64,000 nt of DNA from JBOGFI01 sp050743365 (GTDB lineage: Bacteria; Actinomycetota; Acidimicrobiia; IMCC26256; JACDBD01): the NCBI GenBank assembly GCA_050743365.1, contig JBOGFI010000254.1, positions 7,747 to 71,746 on the forward strand, read 5' to 3'. The position numbers and the translations under genes were made by a program. Positions 24,715 through 32,760 of this stretch are shown in pieces. Position 1 is the first letter of the stretch, and each line of letters opens with the position of its first letter. The notes beneath the pieces are model-generated. The model ran no database searches, was not told the origin of the DNA, and saw only the letters and a program-made list of their open reading frames with translations.

Positions 24715-26022
24715 ATGAGCGGGCTCTCGCGCCTCGATCTGCGCGGCAACGACTTCGACCTCGGCGAGGTTCTCGCCCGCCCCGACGCGGGCGGTGAGGG
24801 CACCGCCGCGCTCGTGCGCGAGATCGTCGCGGCCGTGCGGGAGCAGGGCGACGCCGCCGTGCGCCGGCTCACGATGCGCTTCGACGACGCCGTGGTCGGC
24901 GAGCTGCGGGTGCCGGCGGACGACGTCGAGAGCGCGCTCGACGGGGTGCCGCCGGCCTTCCGGGCCGCGCTCGAGTACGCCCGGCAGGAGATCACTGCCT
25001 ATCACGAGGCCCAGCTCGACCGGCAGGTGGTACACCTCGAGCGCGATGGCGTGGTCGCCCGCGAGATCGTCGTCCCGGTCGACCGCGCCGGGCTGTACGT
25101 GCCCGGCGGACGGGCGGCCTACCCCTCCACGGTGCTGATGACGGCGGTGCCGGCTCGCGTCGCGGGGGTGCACGAGATGGCTCTGTGCGTCCCGCCCGAC
25201 CGTGAGGGGCGGGTGCCGCGCGCCACTCTGGCGGCGGCGGCGCTCGCGGGTGTGGACGAGGTGTACCGGATCGGCGGCGCGCAGGCCATCGCCGCCATGG
25301 CGTACGGCACCGAGTCCGTGCGCGCCGTCGACGTGATCGTCGGGCCGGGCAACGTGTACGTGGCGCAGGCCAAGCGCGAGGTCGCGGGCGTGGTCGGCAT
25401 CGAGTCGCTGGCCGGGCCATCGGAGCTGGTGGTGGTGGCGGACGACTCGGCGCGAGCAGACCTGGTCGCCGCCGACCTCCTCGCCCAGTCGGAGCACGGC
25501 CCCGACGGCGCGGCCGTGCTCATCACGTGGAGCGAGCCCCTCGCGGCCGCCGTCGACGCCGCCGTCGCCGAGTTGCTTGAGACGGCGAACCGGCGCGAGG
25601 AGATCGAGTCCACGCTCGCCACCGGCGGGCGGACCGTCCTGGTCGACGGGCCCGAGGCGGCCATGGCCGTCGTGAACACCATCGCCCCCGAGCACCTCGA
25701 GCTCGTCACGGAGGATCCCGACGTACTGGTCCCGCTGGTGCGTCACGCCGGCGCGGTGTTCTGCGGGCCGTGGGCTCCGGCGGTCGTGGGCGACTACGTC
25801 GCGGGCGTGAACCACGTGCTCCCGACCGCCCGCACGGCGCGGTTCGCGAGTGCGCTGCGCGTGACCGACTTCCAGAAGCACGTGCACGTCGTGAGCCTCG
25901 ACGAAGCTGCGTTCACGCGGGTGGCCCCGCACATGCGCGTCTTCGCCGACGTCGAGGGCCTCGACGCCCACGGGCGGTCGGTGGTGCTTCGCCAAGCCTC
26001 GAGAGAGGCGGCGACGCCGTGA
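24715..26022 (+). CDS. hisD: Histidinol dehydrogenase
   Basis: A 435-aa enzyme that oxidises L-histidinol to histidine in two NAD-dependent steps. Motifs: VPVDRAGLYVPGGRAAYPSTVLM, YRIGGAQAIAAMAYGTE, VDVIVGPGNVYVAQAKREV, IESLAGPSELVVVADD, DLLAQSEHGPDGAAVLIT (zinc ligands Gln/His), NTIAPEHLEL (catalytic Glu/His) and GDYVAGVNHVLPTARTARFASAL. Start choice: ATG 24715 behind TAGCAT. It heads hisD-hisC-hisB; hisC overlaps its stop as GTGA. Confidence 0.96.
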   Translation: MSGLSRLDLRGNDFDLGEVLARPDAGGEGTAALVREIVAAVREQGDAAVRRLTMRFDDAVVGELRVPADDVESALDGVPPAFRAALEYARQEITAYHEAQLDRQVVHLERDGVVAREIVVPVDRAGLYVPGGRAAYPSTVLMTAVPARVAGVHEMALCVPPDREGRVPRATLAAAALAGVDEVYRIGGAQAIAAMAYGTESVRAVDVIVGPGNVYVAQAKREVAGVVGIESLAGPSELVVVADDSARADLVAADLLAQSEHGPDGAAVLITWSEPLAAAVDAAVAELLETANRREEIESTLATGGRTVLVDGPEAAMAVVNTIAPEHLELVTEDPDVLVPLVRHAGAVFCGPWAPAVVGDYVAGVNHVLPTARTARFASALRVTDFQKHVHVVSLDEAAFTRVAPHMRVFADVEGLDAHGRSVVLRQASREAATP

Positions 26023-27098
26023 GCGAGGCTCCCCTCCGACCCCGGGACGACCTGGGGGAGCTGGCGGGGTACCACTCGCCGCAGCTCGACGTGGCGGTGC
26101 GGCTCAACACGAACGAGAGCCCGTACCCGCCCCCGCCCGGGTTCGTCGACGCCTGGCTCTCGGCGCTCGCGAGCGTGCCGCTCAACCGGTATCCCGACCG
26201 GGGAGCCCGGGAGCTGCGCGCCGCCCTCGCCGCCCACCTCGGCCAGCCGGCCGAGCGGCTGTTCTGCGCCAACGGCTCGAACGAGGTCCTCCAGACCCTG
26301 CTGCTCACCTACGGCGGCGCCGGGCGGCGGGCGGCGGTGTTCGAGCCGACCTACGCCCTGCACGGCCACATCGCCCGCATCACGGGCACCGAGGTGCTGG
26401 TGGGGGAGCGGCGCTCCGACTTCACGGTCGACCCGGCGGCGGCGGCGCAACTGGTCGCCCGGGCGCGTCCGGCGGTGGTGCTCCTCTGTAGCCCCAACAA
26501 CCCGACGGGCACGATCGAGCCCGCAGCCACCGTCGAGGCTCTCCTCGACGCCACCAACGGGCTGGTCGTCGTCGACGAGGCCTACGGCGAGTTCGCCGAC
26601 CGGAGCGCCATGGACCTCGTGCGCGACGACCGGCTCCTCGTCGTCGTGCGCACCTACTCGAAAGTGTGGTCCATGGCGGCGTTGCGGCTCGGGTTCTGCG
26701 TGGGTCCACCGGGGCTGGTCGACGAGCTGGAGAAGGTCGTGCTGCCCTACCACCTCGCGGTCCCGACCCAGCTCGCCGGGGTGCTGGCGCTGCGGTTCGG
26801 AGCGGAGATGGACGCCCGCGTCGACCTCCTCGTCCGCGAGCGGGAACGCCTGCTCGCGCAGCTCGAAGGCGTCCACGCCCTCACCGTGTTCCCGTCCGGC
26901 GCCAACTTCGTGCTCGTGCGCTTCGCGGGCGACGGCCACGCGGTGTGGGAGCGACTCGTGGCGCGCGGCGTTCTGGTGCGCGACTTCTCCCGCTGGCCTC
27001 GACTCGAGGGCTGCCTGCGTGTCACGGTCGGGACCCCCGACGAGAACGACGCCTTCGTCGTAGCCCTGCGCGACGCACTGCGGGAGGTGGCCGCCTGA
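26019..27098 (+). CDS. hisC: Histidinol-phosphate aminotransferase
   Basis: A 359-aa fold-type I PLP aminotransferase. It converts imidazole-acetol phosphate to histidinol phosphate with glutamate. Visible: LAGYHSPQLDVAVRLNTNESP, NGSNEVLQTLLLTYGG, LLCSPNNPTGT, VVVDEAYGEFAD and the PLP lysine in VVRTYSKVWSMAALRLGF; RVTVGTPDENDAFVVALR near the end carries the phosphate-binding Arg. GTG start overlaps the hisD stop; hisB begins in the stop codon (TGATG). Confidence 0.95.
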   Translation: MSEAPLRPRDDLGELAGYHSPQLDVAVRLNTNESPYPPPPGFVDAWLSALASVPLNRYPDRGARELRAALAAHLGQPAERLFCANGSNEVLQTLLLTYGGAGRRAAVFEPTYALHGHIARITGTEVLVGERRSDFTVDPAAAAQLVARARPAVVLLCSPNNPTGTIEPAATVEALLDATNGLVVVDEAYGEFADRSAMDLVRDDRLLVVVRTYSKVWSMAALRLGFCVGPPGLVDELEKVVLPYHLAVPTQLAGVLALRFGAEMDARVDLLVRERERLLAQLEGVHALTVFPSGANFVLVRFAGDGHAVWERLVARGVLVRDFSRWPRLEGCLRVTVGTPDENDAFVVALRDALREVAA

Positions 27099-27697
27099 TG
27101 GCCGAGCGTCCCGCCCCCGAGCGACGGTCGCATCAGCACCGCGAGACCAAGGAGACGACCGTCCACCTCGTCCTCGACGTCGACGGGTCGGGCCGCGCCA
27201 GCGCGTCGACGGGCATCCCGTTCTTCGACCACATGCTCGAGCAGCTCGGCAAGCACGGCGGTTTCGACCTCCGCGTCGAGGCGCAGGGCGACCTCGAGAT
27301 CGACCTCCACCACACCATCGAGGACGTCGGCATCGTGCTCGGCACCGCGCTCGACGAGGCGCTGGGCGACAAGGCCGGCGTCCGACGCTTCGCGTCGGCG
27401 ATCGTCCCGCTCGACGAGGCGCTGGTGCAGGTGGCGCTCGACCTCTCGGGCCGGCCGTTCCTCGTGTACGAGGTCGACCCGGTGTCGGAGTGGATCGGTA
27501 CCTTCGACCCGCAGCTGGCGGAGGAGTTCTGGCGCGCGTTCGCGTTCGCGTCCGGCATCACTCTGCACCTGCGCTCGCTGTCGGGCAGGAACGGGCATCA
27601 CGTGATCGAGGCGTCGTTCAAGGGCGGGGCCCGGGCTCTCCGTGATGCCGTGAAGGTCGAGGGGACGGGGGTCCCGTCGACCAAGGGCTCACTTTGA
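27098..27697 (+). CDS. hisB: Imidazoleglycerol-phosphate dehydratase
   Basis: A 199-aa monofunctional dehydratase (no N-terminal phosphatase domain). Duplicated half-motifs with metal ligands are present: GIPFFDHMLEQLGKHGGFDL, DLHHTIEDVGIVLG (HHXXED), and GHHVIEASFKGGARALRDAV (HHXXE). Starts in the hisC stop (TGATG). In most actinobacteria hisH follows directly; here the next 100 bases hold only a palindromic repeat, then hisA. Confidence 0.95.
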   Translation: MAERPAPERRSHQHRETKETTVHLVLDVDGSGRASASTGIPFFDHMLEQLGKHGGFDLRVEAQGDLEIDLHHTIEDVGIVLGTALDEALGDKAGVRRFASAIVPLDEALVQVALDLSGRPFLVYEVDPVSEWIGTFDPQLAEEFWRAFAFASGITLHLRSLSGRNGHHVIEASFKGGARALRDAVKVEGTGVPSTKGSL

Positions 27698-27721
27698 CCA
27701 CCTCCCTGGTCGCGCTCGCTC

Positions 27722-27744
27722 GCCGGCCGGGATACCCGGCCGGC
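27722..27744. repeat. Palindromic repeat, GCCGGCCGGG-ATA-CCCGGCCGGC
   Basis: Perfect 10-bp inverted repeat around ATA, in the hisB-hisA gap, preceded by CGCTCGCTC and followed by a smaller pair (GCTCC...GGAGC, around 27766-27781). A second copy with the same GGGATACCC centre lies at 54440-54462. Confidence 0.65.
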
Positions 27745-27797
27745 GCCCTGCCGGGCCGCTCGCCGCTCCCGCGCAGGAGCGCGGCGCCAGTCCTGGG

Positions 27798-28544
27798 ATG
27801 GCACCTCTGAAGAGGTTTGAGGTCTACCCCGCGATCGACCTGCGCGGCGGGCGGTGCGTGCGGCTTCGGCAGGGCGACTTCGGGGCCGAGAAGGTCTACG
27901 ACGACGACCCCGTGGCGGTGGCGCGGGCGTTCGCCGCCGGGGGCGCCCGCTGGATCCACGTGGTCGACCTCGACGCCGCCCGCACCGGGGAGCCGGCGAA
28001 CCTGGCGCCCATTGAGGCGGTGTGCGCGGCGGTGGCGTGCTCCGTCCAAGCGGGGGGTGGTGTCCGCAGTGCGGAGGCTGCGGGCGCGTTGCTGGCGTCG
28101 GGCGTGTCGCGTGTCGTCGTGGGCACGGCGGCGGTGGAGCGCCCCCCGCTCGTCGACGAGCTCTGCGCCCTGCATCCCGGTCGGGTGGCGGTGGGCCTCG
28201 ATGCCCGGGGGCGCGACGTCGCCGTGCGGGGCTGGACGGAGACCAGCGGGGCCGATCTCGTCGACCTCGCGCGGCGGTTCGTCGAGTCGGGGCCGGCGGC
28301 GCTGGTCGTGACCGAGATCGGCCGCGACGGCACGCTGGCCGGGCCGGACCTCGCCCAGCTGCGCGCGGTACTGGAGGTGGCGGCCGTCCCCGTGATCGCG
28401 AGTGGCGGCGTCGCGACGCTCGACGACCTGCGGGTCCTGGGAGAGCTGAGCGCGCGAGGGAGGGGCCTCGCGGGAGCGATCGTGGGCACGGCGATCTACG
28501 AGGGGCGCTTCACGGTGGGGGAGGCGATCAGGGCGGTCGCGTGA
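27798..28544 (+). CDS. hisA: ProFAR isomerase HisA
   Basis: A 248-aa (beta/alpha)8 isomerase: FEVYPAIDLRGGRCVRLRQGDF with the first catalytic Asp, WIHVVDLDAARTG, QAGGGVRSAEAA, SRVVVGTAAVE, VTEIGRDGTLAGPDL with the second Asp, and VIASGGVATLDDL. In actinobacteria that lack trpF this protein is the bifunctional PriA; a separate trpF exists at 40149, so a HisA-only role is more likely here. ATG 27798 has no strong ribosome site; the repeat upstream separates it from hisB. Confidence 0.93.
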   Translation: MAPLKRFEVYPAIDLRGGRCVRLRQGDFGAEKVYDDDPVAVARAFAAGGARWIHVVDLDAARTGEPANLAPIEAVCAAVACSVQAGGGVRSAEAAGALLASGVSRVVVGTAAVERPPLVDELCALHPGRVAVGLDARGRDVAVRGWTETSGADLVDLARRFVESGPAALVVTEIGRDGTLAGPDLAQLRAVLEVAAVPVIASGGVATLDDLRVLGELSARGRGLAGAIVGTAIYEGRFTVGEAIRAVA

Positions 28545-28563
28545 TCCCGGGACCAAAGCCGGG

Positions 28564-28569
28564 TACGGT
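28564..28569 (+). promoter_or_regulatory. -10 box (TACGGT) before the 77-aa gene
   Basis: TACGGT is 12 bases before ATG 28582 and 36 bases before ATG 28606, which has AGGGGG upstream. Either start could be used. Confidence 0.4.
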
Positions 28570-28581
28570 CGGAGCGGCGAC

Positions 28582-28815
28582 ATGACCGGCGCACCAGGGG
28601 GTGTCATGGCGGACGCGAACGGAGTGATCGACGAGGGATTCCTGCGGCGGTACCGCGAGCTGCTCGATGCAGAAGCGGCCGCCTTCGACGAGCTCGAGCA
28701 CTCGTACGAGGAAGGGGACCGCGCCCGCTACGAGCGCGAGCTCGCCGCCTGGCGCTCGGTCGTCGAGCGCAGGCGGGCCTTCCTCGAGCGGCGCCGCCTC
28801 ACCCCCGTGAGCTGA
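28582..28815 (+). CDS. Small charged helical protein, 77 aa
   Basis: A 77-residue (69 from the second ATG at 28606) protein with long Glu/Arg helices: FLRRYRELLDAEAAAFDELE, EGDRARYERELAAWRSVVER. No cysteine or membrane segment. Unknown family. It sits in the block that parts hisA from hisI. The second ATG has AGGGGG 4 bases upstream and may be the real start. Confidence 0.6.
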   Translation: MTGAPGGVMADANGVIDEGFLRRYRELLDAEAAAFDELEHSYEEGDRARYERELAAWRSVVERRRAFLERRRLTPVS

Positions 28816-28849
28816 CCGACCCACGCGGCGACCGGAGCGAGCGGGCGGC

Positions 28850-29066
28850 GAGGGCATCGGCGGCGGGATCTTCAAGACGCCGTCGGGCGAGCCGTGCACC
28901 GCGTTCTACGTGCAGGTCGACGACGTCCAGAGCACGCTCGATGCGGCCGAGAAGCTGGGGGGCAAGACGGTGATGCCGCCCATGCAGGTGCCCGCGGGTC
29001 CCGAGGTCGCGATGTTTCGCCGACCCCGAGGGCAACTCGATCGGCGTCGTCAAGATGCCGGGGTAG
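28850..29066 (+). pseudogene. Remnant of a VOC (glyoxalase-like) protein gene, 5' truncated and frameshifted
   Basis: Frame from about 28850 reads GGIFKTPSGEPCTAFYVQVDD, then LDAAEKLGGKTVMPPMQVPA and GPEVAMF, the typical second half of a VOC-fold protein. After AMF (ATGTTT near 29011) the frame is lost; skipping one T restores ADPEGNSIGVVKMPG and a TAG stop at 29064-29066. No start or first half is present upstream (28816-28849 is repeat-like GC sequence). Its end overlaps the 3' end of the convergent hydrolase gene. Confidence 0.75.
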
Positions 29067-29694
29067 TCACCAGCCGGTCGACGTAGCCGGCGGCCAGCGC
29101 GACCAGCCGGTCGGTGCGGCCCATGAAGAAGTGGGAGGCGCCGCCGACGACATGGACGTCGGTGTTGGCCCACGTGTCGGCCAGCGCGGTGATCTCGGCC
29201 GGGTCGCGGAACTCGTCGTGCTGGGCGAGCGCGAGCAGCTTCGGGCGCGGGTCGACGGCCAGCCCGTCGACGTCGTGCGCGAAGCGCAGGGGCGGGGCGA
29301 TCGCGAGCCAGGCCGACACGCGCCCGTCACGCACCGACAGCGCCATGTCGGCGCCGAACGACCAGCCCGCGAGCACGAGCGGCGGGGCGGTGTCGCCGAG
29401 CTCGTGATCGAGAGCGGCCACCGCCGCCTCGGCGTCGACCCGCTCGAGATTGCCCTCGTCGTAGGCGCCCTCGCTGTTCTCGACGCCGCGGAAGTTGAAC
29501 CGCAGGCACGTGACGCCGGCGGCAGGGAGTGCGTCGAACAGCGCGCTGATCACGATCGAGCGCATCGAGCCGCCGTACTGCGGGTGCGGGTGGCACAGCG
29601 CCATCGCCGCGCGAGGGGCGGCGCCGTGCGCCCCCGCCAGCTCGGCCTCGAGAGTGAGCCCGTCGGTGGTCGTCAGAGCGACGGGCGACGGCAC
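29050..29694 (-). CDS. Alpha/beta hydrolase (YdeN/CocE-like small hydrolase)
   Basis: A 214-aa hydrolase fold: MALCHPHPQYGGSMRS (oxyanion region), CLRFNFRGVENSEGAYDEG, LVLAGWSFGADMALSV (nucleophile Ser in GxSxG), LLALAQHDEF (acid) and VVGGASHFFMGRTDRL (His). This is the pattern of dienelactone-hydrolase-like/OsmC-linked small hydrolases. The GTG at 29694 lies 6 bases behind TACGCT; a longer frame would overlap the divergent thioesterase gene. Substrate unknown. Confidence 0.8.
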   Translation of the reverse strand: MPSPVALTTTDGLTLEAELAGAHGAAPRAAMALCHPHPQYGGSMRSIVISALFDALPAAGVTCLRFNFRGVENSEGAYDEGNLERVDAEAAVAALDHELGDTAPPLVLAGWSFGADMALSVRDGRVSAWLAIAPPLRFAHDVDGLAVDPRPKLLALAQHDEFRDPAEITALADTWANTDVHVVGGASHFFMGRTDRLVALAAGYVDRLVTTPAS

Positions 29695-29700
29695 GAACGC

Positions 29701-29710
29701 AGCGTAGGCT
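29701..29710. promoter_or_regulatory. Bidirectional promoter core: hydrolase (-) and thioesterase (+) -10 boxes share TA
   Basis: AGCGTAGGCT: minus-strand TACGCT (29706-29701) 6 bases before GTG 29694, plus-strand TAGGCT (29705-29710) 9 bases before ATG 29720. They share the TA at 29705-29706. The starts are 25 bases apart, the same geometry as at 23707. Confidence 0.6.
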
Positions 29711-29719
29711 GCCGCCGCC

Positions 29720-30544
29720 ATGGAGCCGTCGTTCGACTTCGACCGGGAGACCGCCGTCACCCCGCTCGGCGACGGGCGCTACGAGAGCCGGCTCGACACC
29801 GCATGGTGGGTCCATCGCGGCCCGAACGGCGGCTACCTCGCCGCGATCGCGCTGCGAGCGCTCACGGACGCCGTGGACGACCCCACTCGGGCGCCGCGCT
29901 CCCTCACCGTCCATTACGCCGCGCCGCCGGCAGAGGGGAGGCTCGAGATCGCGACCACGATCGAGCGGGCCGGCCGCTCGCTGAGCTCGTGCTCGGCTCG
30001 CATGGAGCAGGGCAGCCGCTTGATCGGCCTAGCGTTGGCGGCGTTCTCGGAGCCCCGACCGGGCCTCGCACTCTGCGATCTCGTCATGCCGGTCGTGCCA
30101 CCTCCGGAGGACATCGAGCCGGTGGTAGTCACCCCGGACGCGCCTGCCATCGCCAGTCGGTGGGAGCACCGGCGCGCCAGCGGGGCTCCCGTCATGTTCG
30201 GCGGCGCGCCGTCGACCGAGGCGGCCGGGGCTACGTGGATCCGGCTCCCGGAGGGTCACGCGGTGGACGCGGTCGTGGCCGCTGCGATCAGCGACGCCGC
30301 GGTCCCGGCGATCTTCAGCCGGATCGACGAGCCGATCATCGTCCCGACCGTCGACCTCACGGTCCACTTCCGCTCCGCGCTCCCGGTTCCGGGGGCGCAG
30401 CCCGACGACTTCGTGCTCGCGGCGTTCCGTACCGGCGTCGTGGCCGAGGGCTTCCTCGAGGAGGACGGCGAGATCTGGAGCAGGGACGGCGTGCTCGTCG
30501 CCCAGTCGCGCCAGCTCGCCGCCGTGCTGCCGCTCCCGGGCTGA
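29720..30544 (+). CDS. Acyl-CoA thioesterase family protein (double hotdog)
   Basis: A 274-aa thioesterase-like protein of the TesB-type tandem hotdog group: FDRETAVTPLGDGRYESRLDTAWWVHRGPNGGYLAAIALRAL (N-terminal hotdog) and RIDEPIIVPTVDLTVHFRSALP with GVVAEGFLEEDGEIWSRDGVLVAQSRQLA (C-terminal hotdog). Such enzymes hydrolyse acyl-CoA. Leaderless ATG behind TAGGCT. The gene ends at a double hairpin shared with the convergent oligopeptidase gene. Confidence 0.8.
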   Translation: MEPSFDFDRETAVTPLGDGRYESRLDTAWWVHRGPNGGYLAAIALRALTDAVDDPTRAPRSLTVHYAAPPAEGRLEIATTIERAGRSLSSCSARMEQGSRLIGLALAAFSEPRPGLALCDLVMPVVPPPEDIEPVVVTPDAPAIASRWEHRRASGAPVMFGGAPSTEAAGATWIRLPEGHAVDAVVAAAISDAAVPAIFSRIDEPIIVPTVDLTVHFRSALPVPGAQPDDFVLAAFRTGVVAEGFLEEDGEIWSRDGVLVAQSRQLAAVLPLPG

Positions 30545-30589
30545 ACCCCCCGCCGTTCGGGGGCGGGGGGCGCTGACCTCGGGGTCAGC
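30545..30589. terminator. Two adjacent hairpins between convergent genes (bidirectional terminator)
   Basis: CCCCCCGCC pairs with GGCGGGGGG (about 30546-30570), and GCTGACC (30572-30578) with GGTCAGC (30583-30589) around TCGG. The second hairpin contains the stop of the oligopeptidase gene. Neither has a long U-run, as is common in GC-rich actinobacteria. Confidence 0.6.
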
Positions 30590-32717
30590 TGCTGATGCCG
30601 ACCTGGTCGAGGACGAAGGCGAGGACCAGCGCCTCGTCCCTCCAGGCGTCGTAGCGGCCCGACGGGCCCGAGTGGCCGGTGCCCAGCTCCGTCTTCAGCA
30701 GCAGCGGCCGGTCGTCGGTCTTGGTCGCCCGCAGCTTCGCGACCCACTTGGCCGGCTCCCAGTACTGCACTCGCGGGTCGTTGAGCCCGCCGGTCACGAG
30801 CATCGCGGGGTAGTCCTTGGCCTCGACGTTGTCGTAGGGCGAGTACGACTTCATCAGCTCGTAGATCTCGGGATCAGCCACCGGGTTGCCCCACTCCTCC
30901 CACTCGGTCACGGTGAGCGGCAGGCTCTCGTCGAGGATCGTGGTGAGGCAGTCGACGAACGGCACCTCGGCGACGACGGCCCGGAAGAGGTCGGGCCGGG
31001 CGTTCACCACTGCTCCCATCAGGAGCCCGCCGGCGCTGCCCCCGCGGGCGACGAGGCGTTCCGGCGCGGTGTACCTCTCGGCGACGAGGTGTTCCGCGCA
31101 GGCGATGAAGTCGGTGAACGTATTGGTCTTGTGCGCGAGCTTCCCGTCGTCGTACCAGCGCCGCCCGAGCTCACCACCGCCGCGCACGTGGGCGATCGCC
31201 CACACGAAGCCGCGCTCGAGCAGGCTCAGGCGCACCGACGAGAACGCGGGGTCGATCGAGATCTCGTACGACCCGTAGCCGTAGAGGAGCAGGGGCGCGC
31301 GACGGTCGCGCTCGAAGCCGCGGCGGTGCACGATCGAGATCGGGATCTCGGTGCCGTCCACTTCGTTGAGCGCCCAGAGGCGGTGCGTCTCGTACTGCTC
31401 GGGGTCGAAGCCGCCGAGCACCGGCTGGCGCTTCACCACCTTCGCCCGGCGGGACTCGAGGTCGTAGTCGATGTCGGAGACCGGAGTGACGAGCGATGTG
31501 TACTCGAAGCGCAGCGTGGTGGTTGCGAACTCGGGGTTGGAACCCGTCCACGCCGAGTAGACGGGGTCGGGCATGGCCACGAGGTGACTGTCGTCGTCGG
31601 CGAGGCGCCGGACGCAGATCCGCTCGAGCCCGCCGGCTCGCTCCGAGAGGACCAGGTGCCCCGCGAACGCCTCGACGCCGTCGAGCCGTACGTCGTCGCG
31701 GTGAGGGACGATCTCCGCCCAGCTCGCCCGGTCCGGGCTCGCTGCCGGCGCGGCCATGAGCTTGAAGTTGTCCGCCCCGGCGTCGTTGGTGAGCACGAAC
31801 AACCGGTCGCCGTGCTCCTCCGACGCGTGGTGCTCGACGTGGTACTCGACGCCCTGGACGCGTGACGAGACCAGCCGCCGCCCCGCTCCGGGGTCGTCGG
31901 CGTCGACGAGCCATTGCTCGGTGGTCAGCTTCGAGTCGAGGGAGACCACCACGAACCGCCCGGTGCGGGTGCGGCCGACCGAGGCGTAGAACCGGTCGTC
32001 GTCCTCCTGGTGGACCAGCGCGTCGTCGGCCGTCTCGGTACCGAGCACGTGGCGCCACACCTGCCACGGGCGCATGGCCTCGTCGGGACGGGTGTAGAGG
32101 ATCGTGCGGTTGTCGTTGGCCCATGCCAGGCCGTAGTAGACGTCGGGAACGACGTCGGGCAGGTCGGCGCCGCCGTCGAGGTCACGGAAGCGCAGCTCGT
32201 AACGCTCGCCGCCGGTGACGTCGGTGGAGTAGGCCAGCAGCGCGTGGTCGGGGCTGACGGCGAAGCCGCCCAGCGCGAAGTACTCGTGCCCCGCCGCGAG
32301 CGCGTTCTCGTCGAGGAGCACCTGCTCCCCGCCATCGCCCGGTCGCGCCAGCGGGTCGGGCGGGTCGCCTTCGCCTCGCACGCGCCGGCAGTGCACCGCG
32401 TACTGCCGCCCCTCAATGGTCCGGCTGAAGTACTCGTACGGCCTGCGCGGCACGGGCGCCGACACGTCGGTCTCCTGCACGCGACCGACGATCTCGGCGT
32501 AGAGGGACTCCTGGAGCGTCTCGGTGTGTGCCATTGCCGCCCGCGTGTACGCGTTCTCCGCCTCGAGGTAGGCCAGAACGTCGGGGTCGTCGCGCTCGCG
32601 CAGCCAGTACCAGTCGTCGACGCGCTCATCGCCGTGGGCGCGCAGTATGTGCGGCCGGCGCGGCGCGAGCGGATGCCGAGGTAGGTCGGGCACCGCCGGA
32701 GTCTCGCGCGGGCGCAA
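30585..32717 (-). CDS. ptrB: Oligopeptidase B (prolyl oligopeptidase family serine peptidase)
   Basis: A 710-aa S9A peptidase cleaving oligopeptides after basic residues. N-terminal beta-propeller (DDWYWLRERDDPDVLAYLEAE opening signature; YTRPDEAMRPWQVWRH), then the catalytic domain: LLLYGYGSYEISIDPAFS, AHVRGGGELGRRWYDDGK, nucleophile LVARGGSAGGLLMGAVVN, acid region LVTGGLNDPRVQYWEPAKW and His in GTGHSGPSGRYD. Length matches E. coli PtrB. TTG 32717 gives the longest product; a GTG at 32693 is an alternative. Cytoplasmic. Confidence 0.9.
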   Translation of the reverse strand: MRPRETPAVPDLPRHPLAPRRPHILRAHGDERVDDWYWLRERDDPDVLAYLEAENAYTRAAMAHTETLQESLYAEIVGRVQETDVSAPVPRRPYEYFSRTIEGRQYAVHCRRVRGEGDPPDPLARPGDGGEQVLLDENALAAGHEYFALGGFAVSPDHALLAYSTDVTGGERYELRFRDLDGGADLPDVVPDVYYGLAWANDNRTILYTRPDEAMRPWQVWRHVLGTETADDALVHQEDDDRFYASVGRTRTGRFVVVSLDSKLTTEQWLVDADDPGAGRRLVSSRVQGVEYHVEHHASEEHGDRLFVLTNDAGADNFKLMAAPAASPDRASWAEIVPHRDDVRLDGVEAFAGHLVLSERAGGLERICVRRLADDDSHLVAMPDPVYSAWTGSNPEFATTTLRFEYTSLVTPVSDIDYDLESRRAKVVKRQPVLGGFDPEQYETHRLWALNEVDGTEIPISIVHRRGFERDRRAPLLLYGYGSYEISIDPAFSSVRLSLLERGFVWAIAHVRGGGELGRRWYDDGKLAHKTNTFTDFIACAEHLVAERYTAPERLVARGGSAGGLLMGAVVNARPDLFRAVVAEVPFVDCLTTILDESLPLTVTEWEEWGNPVADPEIYELMKSYSPYDNVEAKDYPAMLVTGGLNDPRVQYWEPAKWVAKLRATKTDDRPLLLKTELGTGHSGPSGRYDAWRDEALVLAFVLDQVGISS

Positions 32718-32745
32718 ACCAGGTCGGATGCCAGAGGGCGACGAC

Positions 32746-32751
32746 TACCCT
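32746..32751 (+). promoter_or_regulatory. -10 box (TACCCT), leaderless promoter of hisI-trpE
   Basis: TACCCT ends 9 bases before ATG 32761, so hisI and the coupled trpE have a promoter separate from hisD-hisA. Confidence 0.5.
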
Positions 32752-32760
32752 GGCCATCTC

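Noticed and set aside
27798..28544. HisA as bifunctional PriA
   Set aside because: A separate, complete trpF exists at 40149, so the double role is not needed.
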